64,000 nucleotides of DNA from contig NZ_CP091800.1 of the NCBI RefSeq assembly GCF_022024235.1, positions 1,080,610-1,144,609 on the forward strand, written 5' to 3'. Under the pieces are notes generated by a model, which saw only the letters and a program-made list of their open reading frames with translations, ran no database searches and was not told the DNA's origin. This document shows positions 1 through 8,956 of this stretch, in pieces. Both the position numbers and the translations under genes were made by a program. Position 1 is the stretch's first letter. Every line of letters begins with the position of its first letter. This stretch comes from Segatella baroniae B14. Its GTDB lineage: Bacteria; Bacteroidota; Bacteroidia; Bacteroidales; Bacteroidaceae.

Positions 1-115
1 TTCTATCTTTATTAAACTTTTGTATCCAAAAGTAAACACAAAGATAATGCTTTTTCACCGGATACACCACTTTTTCATATAAAAAGTGTCCTTTAACCAA
101 TTTTACACTATTTTT

Positions 116-148
116 ATTTGGTGTAATTCATATAATCATTTATCTTTG
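116..148 (+). promoter_or_regulatory. Bacteroidota-type promoter of the sugar isomerase gene
   Basis: A -33 TTTG at 116-119 and a -7 TATCTTTG at 141-148 are separated by 21 nt, close to the Bacteroidota consensus. The start of transcription would fall near 154, giving a leader of about 75 nt before the ATG at 229. A small AT-rich hairpin (CACTTTTT...AAAAAGTG, about 68-88) lies just upstream and may end transcription from a gene outside the window. Confidence 0.6.
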
Positions 149-228
149 CAACAAGATTTACAACCTATGAATTTTGTATCTAAGCAATTTTTCATACTAA
201 GTATATATATTACAAAAACATTAAATAT

Positions 229-1713
229 ATGGTATCTAATAACATTCCTACAGTGAAGCTCGGTATTATTGCCGTAAGCCGTGACTGTTTCCCTATCGCA
301 CTGTCAACTCAGCGTCGTGAAAACATTGTAAAAGAGTATAAAGGCGAAATTTTCAACTGCCAGACTACAGTAGAAAATGAAGCTGATATGAACAAAGCTG
401 TTGAAGAAGTAAAGGCAGCAGGTTGCAACGCACTCGTTGTATTCCTTGGTAACTTCGGTCCTGAGACCCCAGAAACTCTTATCGCAAAGAAGTTTGACGG
501 TCCTTGCATGTTTGTTGCAGCTGCAGAAGGCGATGGCGACATGATCAATGGTCGTGGTGATGCTTATTGTGGTATGCTCAACTGCTCATACAACCTTGGC
601 ATGCGTCACTTGAAGGGTTTCATTCCTGCTTATCCTGTAGGTACAGCTAATGAAATCGCTAAAATGATTGAAGACTTCATTCCTGTAGCTCGCGTAATCT
701 TGGGTCTTAAAGGTTTGAAGATTATCACTTTCGGTCCACGTCCTCAGGACTTCTTCGCTTGTAACGCTCCTATCAAGGGTCTTTATGAACTTGGTGTAGA
801 AATCGAAGAGAATTCAGAGCTCGACCTTCTTGTATCTTATCGTGAGCACGCTAACGATCCACGTATCGCTGACGTTTGCGAGGATATGCGTAAGGAAATG
901 GGCGAAGGCAAATATTACGAAGAATTGCTCGCTCGTATGGCACAGTTTGAGTTGACATTGCTCGATTGGGCTGAAGCTCACAAGGGTGACCGTCAGTATG
1001 TAGCATTTGCAGACAAGTGCTGGCCAGCATTCCCAAGTCAGTTTGGTTTCGAGCCTTGCTATGTTAACTCTCGTCTTGTTAGTCGTGGTATTCCTGTAGC
1101 ATGCGAGGTAGATATCTATGGTGCGCTCTCTGAGTACATCGGTATGTGTGCAAGCGATGACACCGTTACATTGCTCGATATCAACAACTCTACTCCACAG
1201 TACATCTACGATGAGGACATCGTACCTAAGTATGGTCAGAAGTATAGTCTTACAGATACATTCATGGGCTTCCACTGTGGTAACACTCCTTCTTGCAAGA
1301 TGTGTTCTAACCGTGCTATCAAGTTCCAGCTTATCCAGAACCGCTTGCTCGAGAATGGTTGCACACCAGACTTCACACGTGGTACACTTGAGGGTGATAT
1401 TGCTGCTAGCCCTGTTACATTCTATCGTCTGCAGTGTGATTCAGAGGGTAACCTCCGTTCTTACATCGCTGAGGGTGAGGTACTTGATGTTCCTACACGT
1501 TCATTCGGTGGTATCGGTATCTTCGCTATTCCAGAGATGGGTCGTTTCTATCGTCACGTATTGATCCAGAAGGGTTATCCACACCACGGTGCTGTAGCCT
1601 TCAATCATGTTGGTCGCATCCTCTTCGACGTATTCAAGTACCTCGGTATCAAGGATGTTGCTTACAACCAGCCTAAGAGCTTACCTTACCCAACAGAAAA
1701 TCCTTGGGCTTAA
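229..1713 (+). CDS. L-fucose/L-arabinose isomerase family sugar isomerase
   Basis: This 494-residue protein has the fold and length of the FucI/AraA-like isomerases that interconvert an aldose and a ketose with a divalent metal. An N-terminal Rossmann-like part (about 1-170, with VKLGIIAVSRDCF near the start) is followed by a central domain and a C-terminal domain with the conserved GFHCGNTPSCKMC stretch near 350-362 and the YPHHGAVAFNH segment near 450. There is no signal peptide, so it is cytoplasmic. It stands alone between its own promoter and a strong terminator. Codon use is GC-richer than in the neighbouring small gene, which suggests high expression. The family acts on several sugars (fucose, arabinose, others) and the substrate cannot be fixed from sequence; a role in using sugars released by the glycan loci further along is inference. 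Confidence 0.85.
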   Translation: MVSNNIPTVKLGIIAVSRDCFPIALSTQRRENIVKEYKGEIFNCQTTVENEADMNKAVEEVKAAGCNALVVFLGNFGPETPETLIAKKFDGPCMFVAAAEGDGDMINGRGDAYCGMLNCSYNLGMRHLKGFIPAYPVGTANEIAKMIEDFIPVARVILGLKGLKIITFGPRPQDFFACNAPIKGLYELGVEIEENSELDLLVSYREHANDPRIADVCEDMRKEMGEGKYYEELLARMAQFELTLLDWAEAHKGDRQYVAFADKCWPAFPSQFGFEPCYVNSRLVSRGIPVACEVDIYGALSEYIGMCASDDTVTLLDINNSTPQYIYDEDIVPKYGQKYSLTDTFMGFHCGNTPSCKMCSNRAIKFQLIQNRLLENGCTPDFTRGTLEGDIAASPVTFYRLQCDSEGNLRSYIAEGEVLDVPTRSFGGIGIFAIPEMGRFYRHVLIQKGYPHHGAVAFNHVGRILFDVFKYLGIKDVAYNQPKSLPYPTENPWA

Positions 1714-1764
1714 GGTCTGCTTTTCAACAAAGAATACTTTGTCGAAACCAAATAAACATCAACT

Positions 1765-1795
1765 AGGAGTGTCAGTTTTTGACACTCCTTTTTTA
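1765..1795 (+). terminator. Rho-independent terminator of the isomerase gene
   Basis: A perfect 10-bp stem (AGGAGTGTCA 1765-1774, TGACACTCCT 1780-1789) with a 5-nt loop is followed directly by a T tract. It lies about 50 nt after the isomerase stop codon and just ahead of the next gene. Confidence 0.85.
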
Positions 1796-1807
1796 TATGA
1801 CCACTAT

Positions 1808-2443
1808 ATGTATATAAAGAAAATATTAATTATACTCATTAACATACTCATGTGTTTGCACATGCAAGCACAAAAGAAGAAAAATCCATATATGAATCTT
1901 ACTTATAGCACCCCAACGATAGAAGCTATAGAAGGGAAATTACCATATATGTTTGATGAAAAGATAAAGACTTCTCTTGATTGTTCCAAGGCTATATATA
2001 TGCCCAAAAAGATAAAATATGACCCGTATGGAAATAAATTATCTGCACCAAAAATTACAGGAAGTAGCTTCCATATTTTTCTGGAAAAATACAAAAGAGA
2101 TAAGGATTGGGCAGAGAAGTCCTTATCATACTTCTGTGAACATTTTAATGAAAAATCATCTAACATCATTACCTGCATTGATTGCGATACGACCAATTAT
2201 GAACTTGTCATAAGAGTATTAGAAGTCTATAAGAATGGTTATATCAAGGCACATGTTATTTTAAAGGATACGAAAACAGACAAGGAACTTTGTTACTTTG
2301 AAGTAAATAGTAAAGATGGTGATACAGATGACGAAATAACACTCAGAGATCAGATGAAGGATATTGGAGATACTATAGGCTCCATAATGACAACAATACA
2401 GAAATATGAGGCAAAGCAAATGAGAAAAAATAAAACGCACTAA
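1808..2443 (+). CDS. Small secreted/periplasmic protein of unknown function
   Basis: I place the start at the ATG at 1808, giving 211 residues. The longer open frame begins inside the isomerase gene and runs through its terminator, so it is not credible. The new N-terminus, MYIKKILIILINILMCLHMQ, is a good signal peptide, probably cut near LHMQA-Q. The mature part is lysine-rich with no motif I recognise. It has a possible beta-rich middle and a charged, helical tail (LRDQMKDIGDTIGSIMTTIQ). The gene is AT-rich compared with the isomerase. It lies 13 nt after the upstream terminator, so it either relies on read-through or has a weak promoter that I cannot see. Confidence 0.55.
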   Translation: MYIKKILIILINILMCLHMQAQKKKNPYMNLTYSTPTIEAIEGKLPYMFDEKIKTSLDCSKAIYMPKKIKYDPYGNKLSAPKITGSSFHIFLEKYKRDKDWAEKSLSYFCEHFNEKSSNIITCIDCDTTNYELVIRVLEVYKNGYIKAHVILKDTKTDKELCYFEVNSKDGDTDDEITLRDQMKDIGDTIGSIMTTIQKYEAKQMRKNKTH

Positions 2444-2470
2444 TCCAAGAGTACCTCTACTCTACTATAT

Positions 2471-2530
2471 AATAATGACTTAGCCTACATACATTACCGT
2501 ATAGTAATGTATGTAGGCTAAGTCATTATT
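2471..2530. repeat. Perfect 27-bp inverted repeat (long stem-loop)
   Basis: Arms 2471-2497 and 2504-2530 are exact reverse complements around the 6-nt loop CGTATA. The stem lies 27 nt after the stop of the small secreted protein. No T tract follows on either strand. It may act as a terminator/3' end stabiliser or be a small repeat element. Confidence 0.75.
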
Positions 2531-2695
2531 GCTAATACCAAGAATACGGAAACTTCTACGAGCTCTCATCACGCAGCAATACACTAAGGTATCAACAAAA
2601 TTAACCTCACTTCATTGAAAATACGGATAAATAATAAGGCTAAAATAGATAAAAGAATTATTGCAAACCCGGGATTTGTTTTGCAAATTTCTACA

Positions 2696-2885
2696 TCTCT
2701 TTCTAAGAGACGGATTATTGAGTACAAAGGTACTCTTTTTTTCGCAAAATGCACATTTTTATGCCAAAAAAACGGGGTTCTAGTCTTCGCTTTTTTGCCC
2801 TTTGTTTAGCAAAACGCATCATACCTTTCTTGTAAACACCTGTGTATCAACGCTTTTTTATTTCGCTCCGTCTCTTAGAAAGAGA
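2696..2885. repeat. 190-bp segment bounded by perfect 19-bp inverted repeats (possible MITE-like element)
   Basis: TCTCTTTCTAAGAGACGGA at 2696-2714 is repeated exactly as its reverse complement at 2867-2885. Each arm also contains its own mini-hairpin (TCTCTT/AAGAGA). The interior is T-rich on this strand and has no credible gene; the 64-codon frame at 2615-2809 crosses the left arm and ends in AT-rich sequence. I see no clear target-site duplication next to the arms. It could be a miniature transposable element or a pair of regulatory hairpins upstream of the defence cassette. Confidence 0.5.
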
Positions 2886-2950
2886 CGAAGGAAAATTTCT
2901 CGACAAAAGCTACTAAAATGCCAACTGGTAAACAATCTAATTAAATATCA

Positions 2951-2964
2951 TTATTGCGCAATAA
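2951..2964. promoter_or_regulatory. 14-bp perfect palindrome upstream of the restriction cassette
   Basis: TTATTGCGCAATAA is fully self-complementary and centred about 50 bp before the start codon of the SNF2 helicase gene. Its position and symmetry suggest an operator for a dimeric regulator. No regulator gene is visible within the cassette. Confidence 0.4.
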
Positions 2965-3008
2965 AAAGGTAGAGCTGTAAATCGAGATATAGCATAGAGA
3001 CTTTTATA

Positions 3009-5855
3009 ATGACAAATGCGATAACTCGTTTTCATGCAAAATACTATGCTGCCCTTCTAAACGGGCAGTCAGCAAATGGTGACATAGGTTCACTCTCACA
3101 ATCGCTGCTGAGTAGTACTGTAGACATCAATCCTCATCAGATTGATGCCGCTTTGTTTGCTTTTGCATCGCCATTTTCTAAGGGCGTGGTTCTTGCTGAT
3201 GAAGTGGGCTTGGGAAAAACCATCGAAGCGGGTCTGGTCGTTTGTCAGTATTGGGCAACAGGAAAGAGAAAGATTCTAATTGTTTGTCCAGCCTCTCTGC
3301 GCAAACAATGGGAAGCAGAATTGCTCGATAAGTTCGGAATCCCCAGTGAAATTCTTGACACTAAGAACTTTAATGCTTATCGTCGCGAAGGGAAGAATCC
3401 ACTAAGTCCCAAGCATGCCATAATATGCAGCTACAACTTTGTGGCAAAACACAAAGAAGACATTTTGCTTCATGGTTTTGACTTGGCGGTTATAGATGAG
3501 GCTCACAAGATGCGTAATGTCTATCGTTCTTCTGCCCGAACTTCTGCCGAAGTACGTGATGCTTTGACTGGTGTAAAGAAACTGTTGCTTACAGCCACAC
3601 CCTTCCAGAATTCTTTGATGGAACTATATGGTCTTACAAGTATCATTGACGACCGTCTGTTTGGCAGTGAAAAAAGTTTCCGAAGACAATATGGAAAAGG
3701 AGAAAATCTGAAAGAACTGCGTCAACGCATTGAGAAGTTATATACCCGTACTTTGCGACGCGACGTAAAGGAATATATCAATTATACCCATCGTCTTCCA
3801 CTTACACAAAAGTTTAATGCTACCGATGAGGAGCAACAACTATATCAGGCTGTAAGCGATTTTCTGCGTAGGAACGATATCTATAGCGTTCCAGCTGCGC
3901 AGAAGAAGCTCACGACTATGATTGTGCGTAAGATTCTGGCTTCTTCTACCTACGCACTCATCTATACCCTTACACATATTAAAGAACGTCTCCAACGGAT
4001 GCTCGAAAGCCAAAAACAGGAGCGTCTTGACATCGAAGACCTTGTAGATGAAGACACTTGGGACGCTTATGAAGACGAGGCTGCTGATGCTGGATATGAT
4101 GAAGATGAGCAGCTTGATTTTGAAGATATTGATGTTCCTCGTTTGAAAGAGGAAATCAAAACCATAGAGGGCTTCATTGAAAAAGCAAAATCGATAAAAA
4201 CCGAATCGAAATCAAAGGCTTTGCTCGTTGCTTTGGAAGAATCGTTTACCAAACTTCAAGAACAGGGTGCAGAAAGGAAAGCTCTTATCTTCACTGAATC
4301 AACAAAGACGCAGGCTTTTCTGCGTGAGTTTCTTGAAGCTAATGGCTATGCCGACCGTGTCGTGTTATTCAACGGCAAGGCAAGTGAACCACAGACCAAC
4401 GAGATATACAAACGCTGGTGTCTGGAGCATCCAGACAAAGTAAGCGGCATCAAGGCTGCTGACCGAAGAGCTGCTGCTGTGGATTATTTCCAACACAAAG
4501 CAGACATCATGATTGCTACGGAAGCTGCAGCTGAAGGTCTGAACCTGCAATTCTGCTCATTGGTTATTAACTACGACCTGCCGTGGAACCCGCAACGCAT
4601 AGAGCAGCGTATTAGTCGATGTCACCGCTACGGACAGAAGTACGATGTTGTGGTGGTCAATTTCCTCAATATGCGCAACTATGCTGATGTGCGTGTATTC
4701 CAATTACTTTCCACGAAGTTTAAGCTCTTCAACGATGTGTTTGGAGCCAGTGATGAAGTGTTGGGACAGGCTGACACCATTGATATAGAATCGCGTATCT
4801 GGGAGATTTACCAACAGTGTCGTAGTGAGGAGGAAATAAATCAGGCTTTCGAACAACTGCAAAATGAGATGCAGGAACAGATAGATGAGCGTATGACGGA
4901 AGTACGTTCACAGGTACTGGAGAATTTCGACATCAATGTGCAGGAGCATCTTCGTATGACGCGCGATAACACCACAGGATTCCTCAATCGTTATGAGCAT
5001 ATTTTCTGGGAACTGACGAAATACATTCTCAGCAAGGAGGCTGTTTTCAATGACAAGAACCACAGCTTTTTCCTTCGTGTTCCTGTTGCAGGCCAACGCC
5101 CGGGTAAATATGCGATGCTTCAGCAGACAGATGACGCCACACCTTACCGTCTGAGTCATCCGTTAGCACAACATGTCATCAATTCTGCATTGTCACTTTC
5201 ACTTGAAGATGCCGAGGTGGAATTTGACCAAAAAGCACTTTCTATAAATGCCGACCTTCCCGATTACCTTCAAGGGCAGAGCGGTGTGCTTATCCTTTCT
5301 TCTTTGGCGGTATCTGCCTTGGCAGAAGAACAGTATATGCTCTTCAATGCTATCACCGACGATGGGCGGATTGTTTCTCAGGAGGATTGTGAGAAGCTTT
5401 TCCTCAACGGTGGAAAGGAAGTCCCATGCGAACAAGTGGAAGAGCAGACACGTCTGCGACTGCAAAAGGATGTACTCCAACATAGTGCGGCAAAACTGAA
5501 AGAGCTGGACACTCGCAATCTGTCTTTCTTCAAAGTGGAAGAAGACCGTATTTATCAATGGGAACATGATGTTATTGACGGAATAGAGGCAGAACTATCT
5601 ACTATCAAGAAGCAGATACTGCAAACGGAAAGAGACGCCCGTAATGCAGAATCGGTGGCTGAGAAACTGGCCTTGGAAAAGAAAGTGGACGAACTGAAAC
5701 GTAAGAAACGCCGTCTGCGAAACGAACTTGACGATCGGGAGGAGGAAGTAAGCGAGCAGCGCAAATCGATGATTACGGAATTGGAACAACGCATGGTGAA
5801 ACAGACGGAACAGCAGAATCTGTTTGTTATTCGCTGGAAAGTAAAAGAGAATTAA
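3009..5855 (+). CDS. SNF2/HepA-family helicase of a putative restriction/anti-phage cassette (DrmD-like)
   Basis: This 948-residue protein is a superfamily 2 SNF2-type ATPase. Walker A GLGKT is at 67-71 and the DEAH box (VIDEAH) at 163-166. SATPFQN-type motif III appears as LTATPFQN near 195-202, and motif VI (QRISRCHRYGQ) lies near 530-545. An acidic insert (about 340-375, many D/E) interrupts the two RecA lobes. The last 100 residues are a charged coiled coil. Such enzymes translocate on double-stranded DNA, and similar helicases occur in DISARM (DrmD) and other phage-defence loci. The gene starts the cassette, and 13 nt separate its stop from the methyltransferase start. I chose the ATG at 3009 because the protein then begins immediately before the conserved helicase N-terminus. 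Assignment to DrmD specifically is tentative. Confidence 0.85.
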   Translation: MTNAITRFHAKYYAALLNGQSANGDIGSLSQSLLSSTVDINPHQIDAALFAFASPFSKGVVLADEVGLGKTIEAGLVVCQYWATGKRKILIVCPASLRKQWEAELLDKFGIPSEILDTKNFNAYRREGKNPLSPKHAIICSYNFVAKHKEDILLHGFDLAVIDEAHKMRNVYRSSARTSAEVRDALTGVKKLLLTATPFQNSLMELYGLTSIIDDRLFGSEKSFRRQYGKGENLKELRQRIEKLYTRTLRRDVKEYINYTHRLPLTQKFNATDEEQQLYQAVSDFLRRNDIYSVPAAQKKLTTMIVRKILASSTYALIYTLTHIKERLQRMLESQKQERLDIEDLVDEDTWDAYEDEAADAGYDEDEQLDFEDIDVPRLKEEIKTIEGFIEKAKSIKTESKSKALLVALEESFTKLQEQGAERKALIFTESTKTQAFLREFLEANGYADRVVLFNGKASEPQTNEIYKRWCLEHPDKVSGIKAADRRAAAVDYFQHKADIMIATEAAAEGLNLQFCSLVINYDLPWNPQRIEQRISRCHRYGQKYDVVVVNFLNMRNYADVRVFQLLSTKFKLFNDVFGASDEVLGQADTIDIESRIWEIYQQCRSEEEINQAFEQLQNEMQEQIDERMTEVRSQVLENFDINVQEHLRMTRDNTTGFLNRYEHIFWELTKYILSKEAVFNDKNHSFFLRVPVAGQRPGKYAMLQQTDDATPYRLSHPLAQHVINSALSLSLEDAEVEFDQKALSINADLPDYLQGQSGVLILSSLAVSALAEEQYMLFNAITDDGRIVSQEDCEKLFLNGGKEVPCEQVEEQTRLRLQKDVLQHSAAKLKELDTRNLSFFKVEEDRIYQWEHDVIDGIEAELSTIKKQILQTERDARNAESVAEKLALEKKVDELKRKKRRLRNELDDREEEVSEQRKSMITELEQRMVKQTEQQNLFVIRWKVKEN

Positions 5856-5868
5856 AGAATACATAGAT

Positions 5869-8800
5869 ATGGCACAGAATTATTACGAGAGTTTCAAGAA
5901 GAAACTAGAAGAAATCTTCATGATGGATCATGCCGAACTGGACTTCGGTATCTACCGCATCATGAACCAGAAACGTAATGACATCCAACATTTTCTAGAT
6001 TTTGAGCTACTCCCGCAGGTTAAACAGGTGCTTAAAGGTAATGATGGCGGTGATGCCGACAGGACTAAGAAACGTATGGAAGAGATTGTTGCCTCAGTGG
6101 GTGGCAATGTCGAGGTATTGCCTAAAGGCACACCAATACGCGATGAATACGACAAATTGGAAACCCAATTGGCGCATTCTGGTGATACGGAATCCATGCA
6201 GGCAGAGGTGTTCAGCCATCTTGTTACCTTCTTCTCGCGCTATTACGATGGTGGCGATTTCCTGTCTAAGCGTCGCTACAAGGACAATACCTATGCTATA
6301 CCCTATAACGGAGAGGAAGTGAAACTGCATTGGGCTAACAGCGACCAGTACTATATCAAGACTTCAGAGTATTTCCGCGATTATACTTTCGTGTTGCCTA
6401 CATCACGCAAGAAAGTACACTTTGTGCTAAAAGATGCCAGCACAGAACAAAACAACAATCGTGCCGCCAACAACATGGAGCGGCGCTTTGCTCTATGGGT
6501 GCCTACGCCAGAGGACGAGCTAACCACTCCCCTCGCCATTCGGAGAGGGGCTGAGGGTGAGGCTGAGTTAGATATCTATTTCACCTACGAACTGATGCCA
6601 AAGGCTACAAAGCAGAAGGATTTGTTAGCAGCAGCCTTAGAGGGTATCATGCCTCTTGTACCTGCCGACTTCGAGGAAGTGCTTACCACTAAAGCTCCTA
6701 CAAAGGATAATCCCAACCGCACTTTGCTGGAGAAGCACTTGACGGACTACACAGCCAAGAATTCATTTGATTACTTTATCCATAAGGACCTTGGCGGCTT
6801 CCTTCATCGTGAGTTGGACTTCTATATCAAGAATGAAGTGCTGCATATTGATGACCTTGATGCACAGCTCATCAACAGTCAGCTGACTATTGTCCGTGCC
6901 ATCAAGCAGGTGGGCGAGAAGATTATCCGTATGTTGGCTCAACTCGAAAACTTCCAACGTAAGCTGTGGTTGAAAAAGAAGTTTGTGGTTCAAAGCGACT
7001 ATTGCATCACGCTTGACCGTGTGCCTGAGAAACTATATCCTGAGATTATTGCCAACGAAGCACAACGTAAGGAATGGGTACGCTTGTTTGCCATTGACGA
7101 GATTAAGGGTGACTTGACGACAGAGGCATATAGTGAACCGCTAACCATTGAGTTCTTAAAACAAAACTCTTTCCTTGTTCTTGATACCGCTTTCTTCGAT
7201 GCTAAGTTTAAGCATCAGTTAGTAAAGAGCATGGAGAATATTGATGAGCAGACAAATGGTTTGCTGATTAATAGTGAGAACTTCCAAGCATTGGAATTGT
7301 TGCAGGAGAAATATAGAGAACGAGTTAAGTGTGTGTATATAGACCCTCCTTATAACACTGGTAGTGATGGATTTGCCTACAAAGACCAATATAAAGATTC
7401 TTCGTGGCTGACAATGATGGAAAACAGGTTGTTAATAGTGAAACAACTTATGACTCTTGATAGTAGTATCTCTATAAGTATTAATGAAAACGAACTATTC
7501 AATTCTAAATGTTTACTCGATAGTATGTTTTCTAAATATTTAACGACTTTCAGCGTTAAAGTTAGGCATGAAGATAGAATTCTAAAAGGAGATAAAGACT
7601 TTCATGAGGTTTATGAATCTCTTCTTCTCTATGCTTTAAGCGACTCCTTTAAGCCTTTAAAACGACAAAAAGATAACAGTTCTGATGCTGACTATCTATA
7701 TACGATAGAAACCGAGGGGGGACCCGATGAAGTTTTGTCATTAGGTAATAAGGAAGTAGAAGTATATGCACCAGAGCATTATAAAATAATAAAACATCAA
7801 GAATCGAGTTTTGATTACACAAAACCTATAAGTGTTAGAGGTTCAATACGAGAAGGTAACTCTAGTGGACGCTTTTATGTTGCCTATCTTGAAAATTTAG
7901 CAGCTTCACACCCAGGTTTTATTTTCAAAGTTCCAAATATGGGGGATGACAAATTTGGTTTCAGATATTTTTGGACTCCATCTGTTGAGAGTGGAAGAAA
8001 AAACGGAGATTATTATCAAGGGGCACCAATAAATAGAAAAGATACTATAGAAATCCCTTACCCAAATTATGTTGACTTTGAGAAAGCATTTAATGACGCA
8101 ACTGATGAAGGTGGTGTTTCTTTTAGAAACGGTAAAAAACCTATATCGTTTATTCAACATGTTCTCTCATTACAAAATATAGGAAAAGACAAAAATGCCT
8201 TGATTATTGATTTCTTCGCTGGTTCTGCTTCTACAGGTCATGCAGTAATTGAAATGAACAAAGACCAAGGTAATAGAAAATATCTTCTTTCTCAGGTAGG
8301 AGATATTTTTGACGATGTAACCAAGCCTCGAATGGAAAGGACTGTTTATTCTGATAGTTGGAAAGACGGTAAACCCGTATCTCGCCAAGGCATCTCTCAA
8401 TGCTTCAAATACATCCGATTGGAGCAGTACGAAGATACGTTGAACAACCTTGAAATAAAGAAGCAGCAGATTGATTGGCGTGATGATGAGTTCCATGAGA
8501 GCTATATGCTCAGTTATATGCTCGATACAGAGACACGTGACTCTCTGCTGAACCAGAAGATGTTCGTCAATCCATTCAATATGTCACTGAAAACCACCAA
8601 AGACAATGAGTTGGTGGAAACAAAGGTGGATATGGTAGAGACTTTCAACTACCTTATTGGCTTGAACGTGGAAACGGAAGACTGGTTCGAGAATGACAAT
8701 ATCTGCGTTGTTCAAGGAAAGACACATCGTAGAGGATTGAAGACACTCGTCATCTGGCGTAACTGCGAGGAGATAGACAACGAGAAACTTTGCCGTTTCT

Positions 8801-8955
8801 TTGAACGCATGGACTTCCGCACCCGAGATTCTGAATTCGACCTTATCTATGTGAATGGTGACAACACTTTGCCAAACCTGCGCAGAGACGAGGAAAACTG
8901 GAAAGTGGTGCTGACGGAAGAGGAATTCGCAAAACGTATGTTTGAAGAGGCTTGA
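5869..8955 (+). CDS. Site-specific DNA-methyltransferase, type III Mod-like (beta class)
   Basis: The 1028-residue protein carries the amino-methyltransferase motifs in beta-class order: catalytic DPPYNTG (D at 492) first, then the SAM-binding FFAGSAS near 781-787. This order is typical of type III Mod enzymes that methylate adenine N6. A long N-terminal region (1-440) is not found in ordinary Mod proteins and may contact the partner helicases. Between the two motifs lies the target-recognition region. There base composition falls sharply: 26% G+C in 7441-7560 against 47.5% in 6841-6960, rising again to 48% in 8761-8820, so the specificity domain seems to have been exchanged. The stop TGA (8953-8955) is one base before the ATG of the next gene, which indicates translational coupling. 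It would mark host DNA in the system. Confidence 0.9.
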   Translation: MAQNYYESFKKKLEEIFMMDHAELDFGIYRIMNQKRNDIQHFLDFELLPQVKQVLKGNDGGDADRTKKRMEEIVASVGGNVEVLPKGTPIRDEYDKLETQLAHSGDTESMQAEVFSHLVTFFSRYYDGGDFLSKRRYKDNTYAIPYNGEEVKLHWANSDQYYIKTSEYFRDYTFVLPTSRKKVHFVLKDASTEQNNNRAANNMERRFALWVPTPEDELTTPLAIRRGAEGEAELDIYFTYELMPKATKQKDLLAAALEGIMPLVPADFEEVLTTKAPTKDNPNRTLLEKHLTDYTAKNSFDYFIHKDLGGFLHRELDFYIKNEVLHIDDLDAQLINSQLTIVRAIKQVGEKIIRMLAQLENFQRKLWLKKKFVVQSDYCITLDRVPEKLYPEIIANEAQRKEWVRLFAIDEIKGDLTTEAYSEPLTIEFLKQNSFLVLDTAFFDAKFKHQLVKSMENIDEQTNGLLINSENFQALELLQEKYRERVKCVYIDPPYNTGSDGFAYKDQYKDSSWLTMMENRLLIVKQLMTLDSSISISINENELFNSKCLLDSMFSKYLTTFSVKVRHEDRILKGDKDFHEVYESLLLYALSDSFKPLKRQKDNSSDADYLYTIETEGGPDEVLSLGNKEVEVYAPEHYKIIKHQESSFDYTKPISVRGSIREGNSSGRFYVAYLENLAASHPGFIFKVPNMGDDKFGFRYFWTPSVESGRKNGDYYQGAPINRKDTIEIPYPNYVDFEKAFNDATDEGGVSFRNGKKPISFIQHVLSLQNIGKDKNALIIDFFAGSASTGHAVIEMNKDQGNRKYLLSQVGDIFDDVTKPRMERTVYSDSWKDGKPVSRQGISQCFKYIRLEQYEDTLNNLEIKKQQIDWRDDEFHESYMLSYMLDTETRDSLLNQKMFVNPFNMSLKTTKDNELVETKVDMVETFNYLIGLNVETEDWFENDNICVVQGKTHRRGLKTLVIWRNCEEIDNEKLCRFFERMDFRTRDSEFDLIYVNGDNTLPNLRRDEENWKVVLTEEEFAKRMFEEA

Positions 8956-8956
8956 T

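Noticed and set aside
814..1275. 153-codon frame antisense to the sugar isomerase
   Set aside because: Shadow of a well-conserved gene with strong codon bias; no promoter on that strand.
2615..2809. 64-codon open frame in the spacer before the defence cassette
   Set aside because: It crosses the left inverted repeat arm, has low-complexity composition, no promoter, and no likeness to any protein I know.
5199..5567. 122-codon antisense frame inside the SNF2 helicase gene
   Set aside because: No promoter or independent codon pattern; it exists only because the sense gene avoids the complementary stops.
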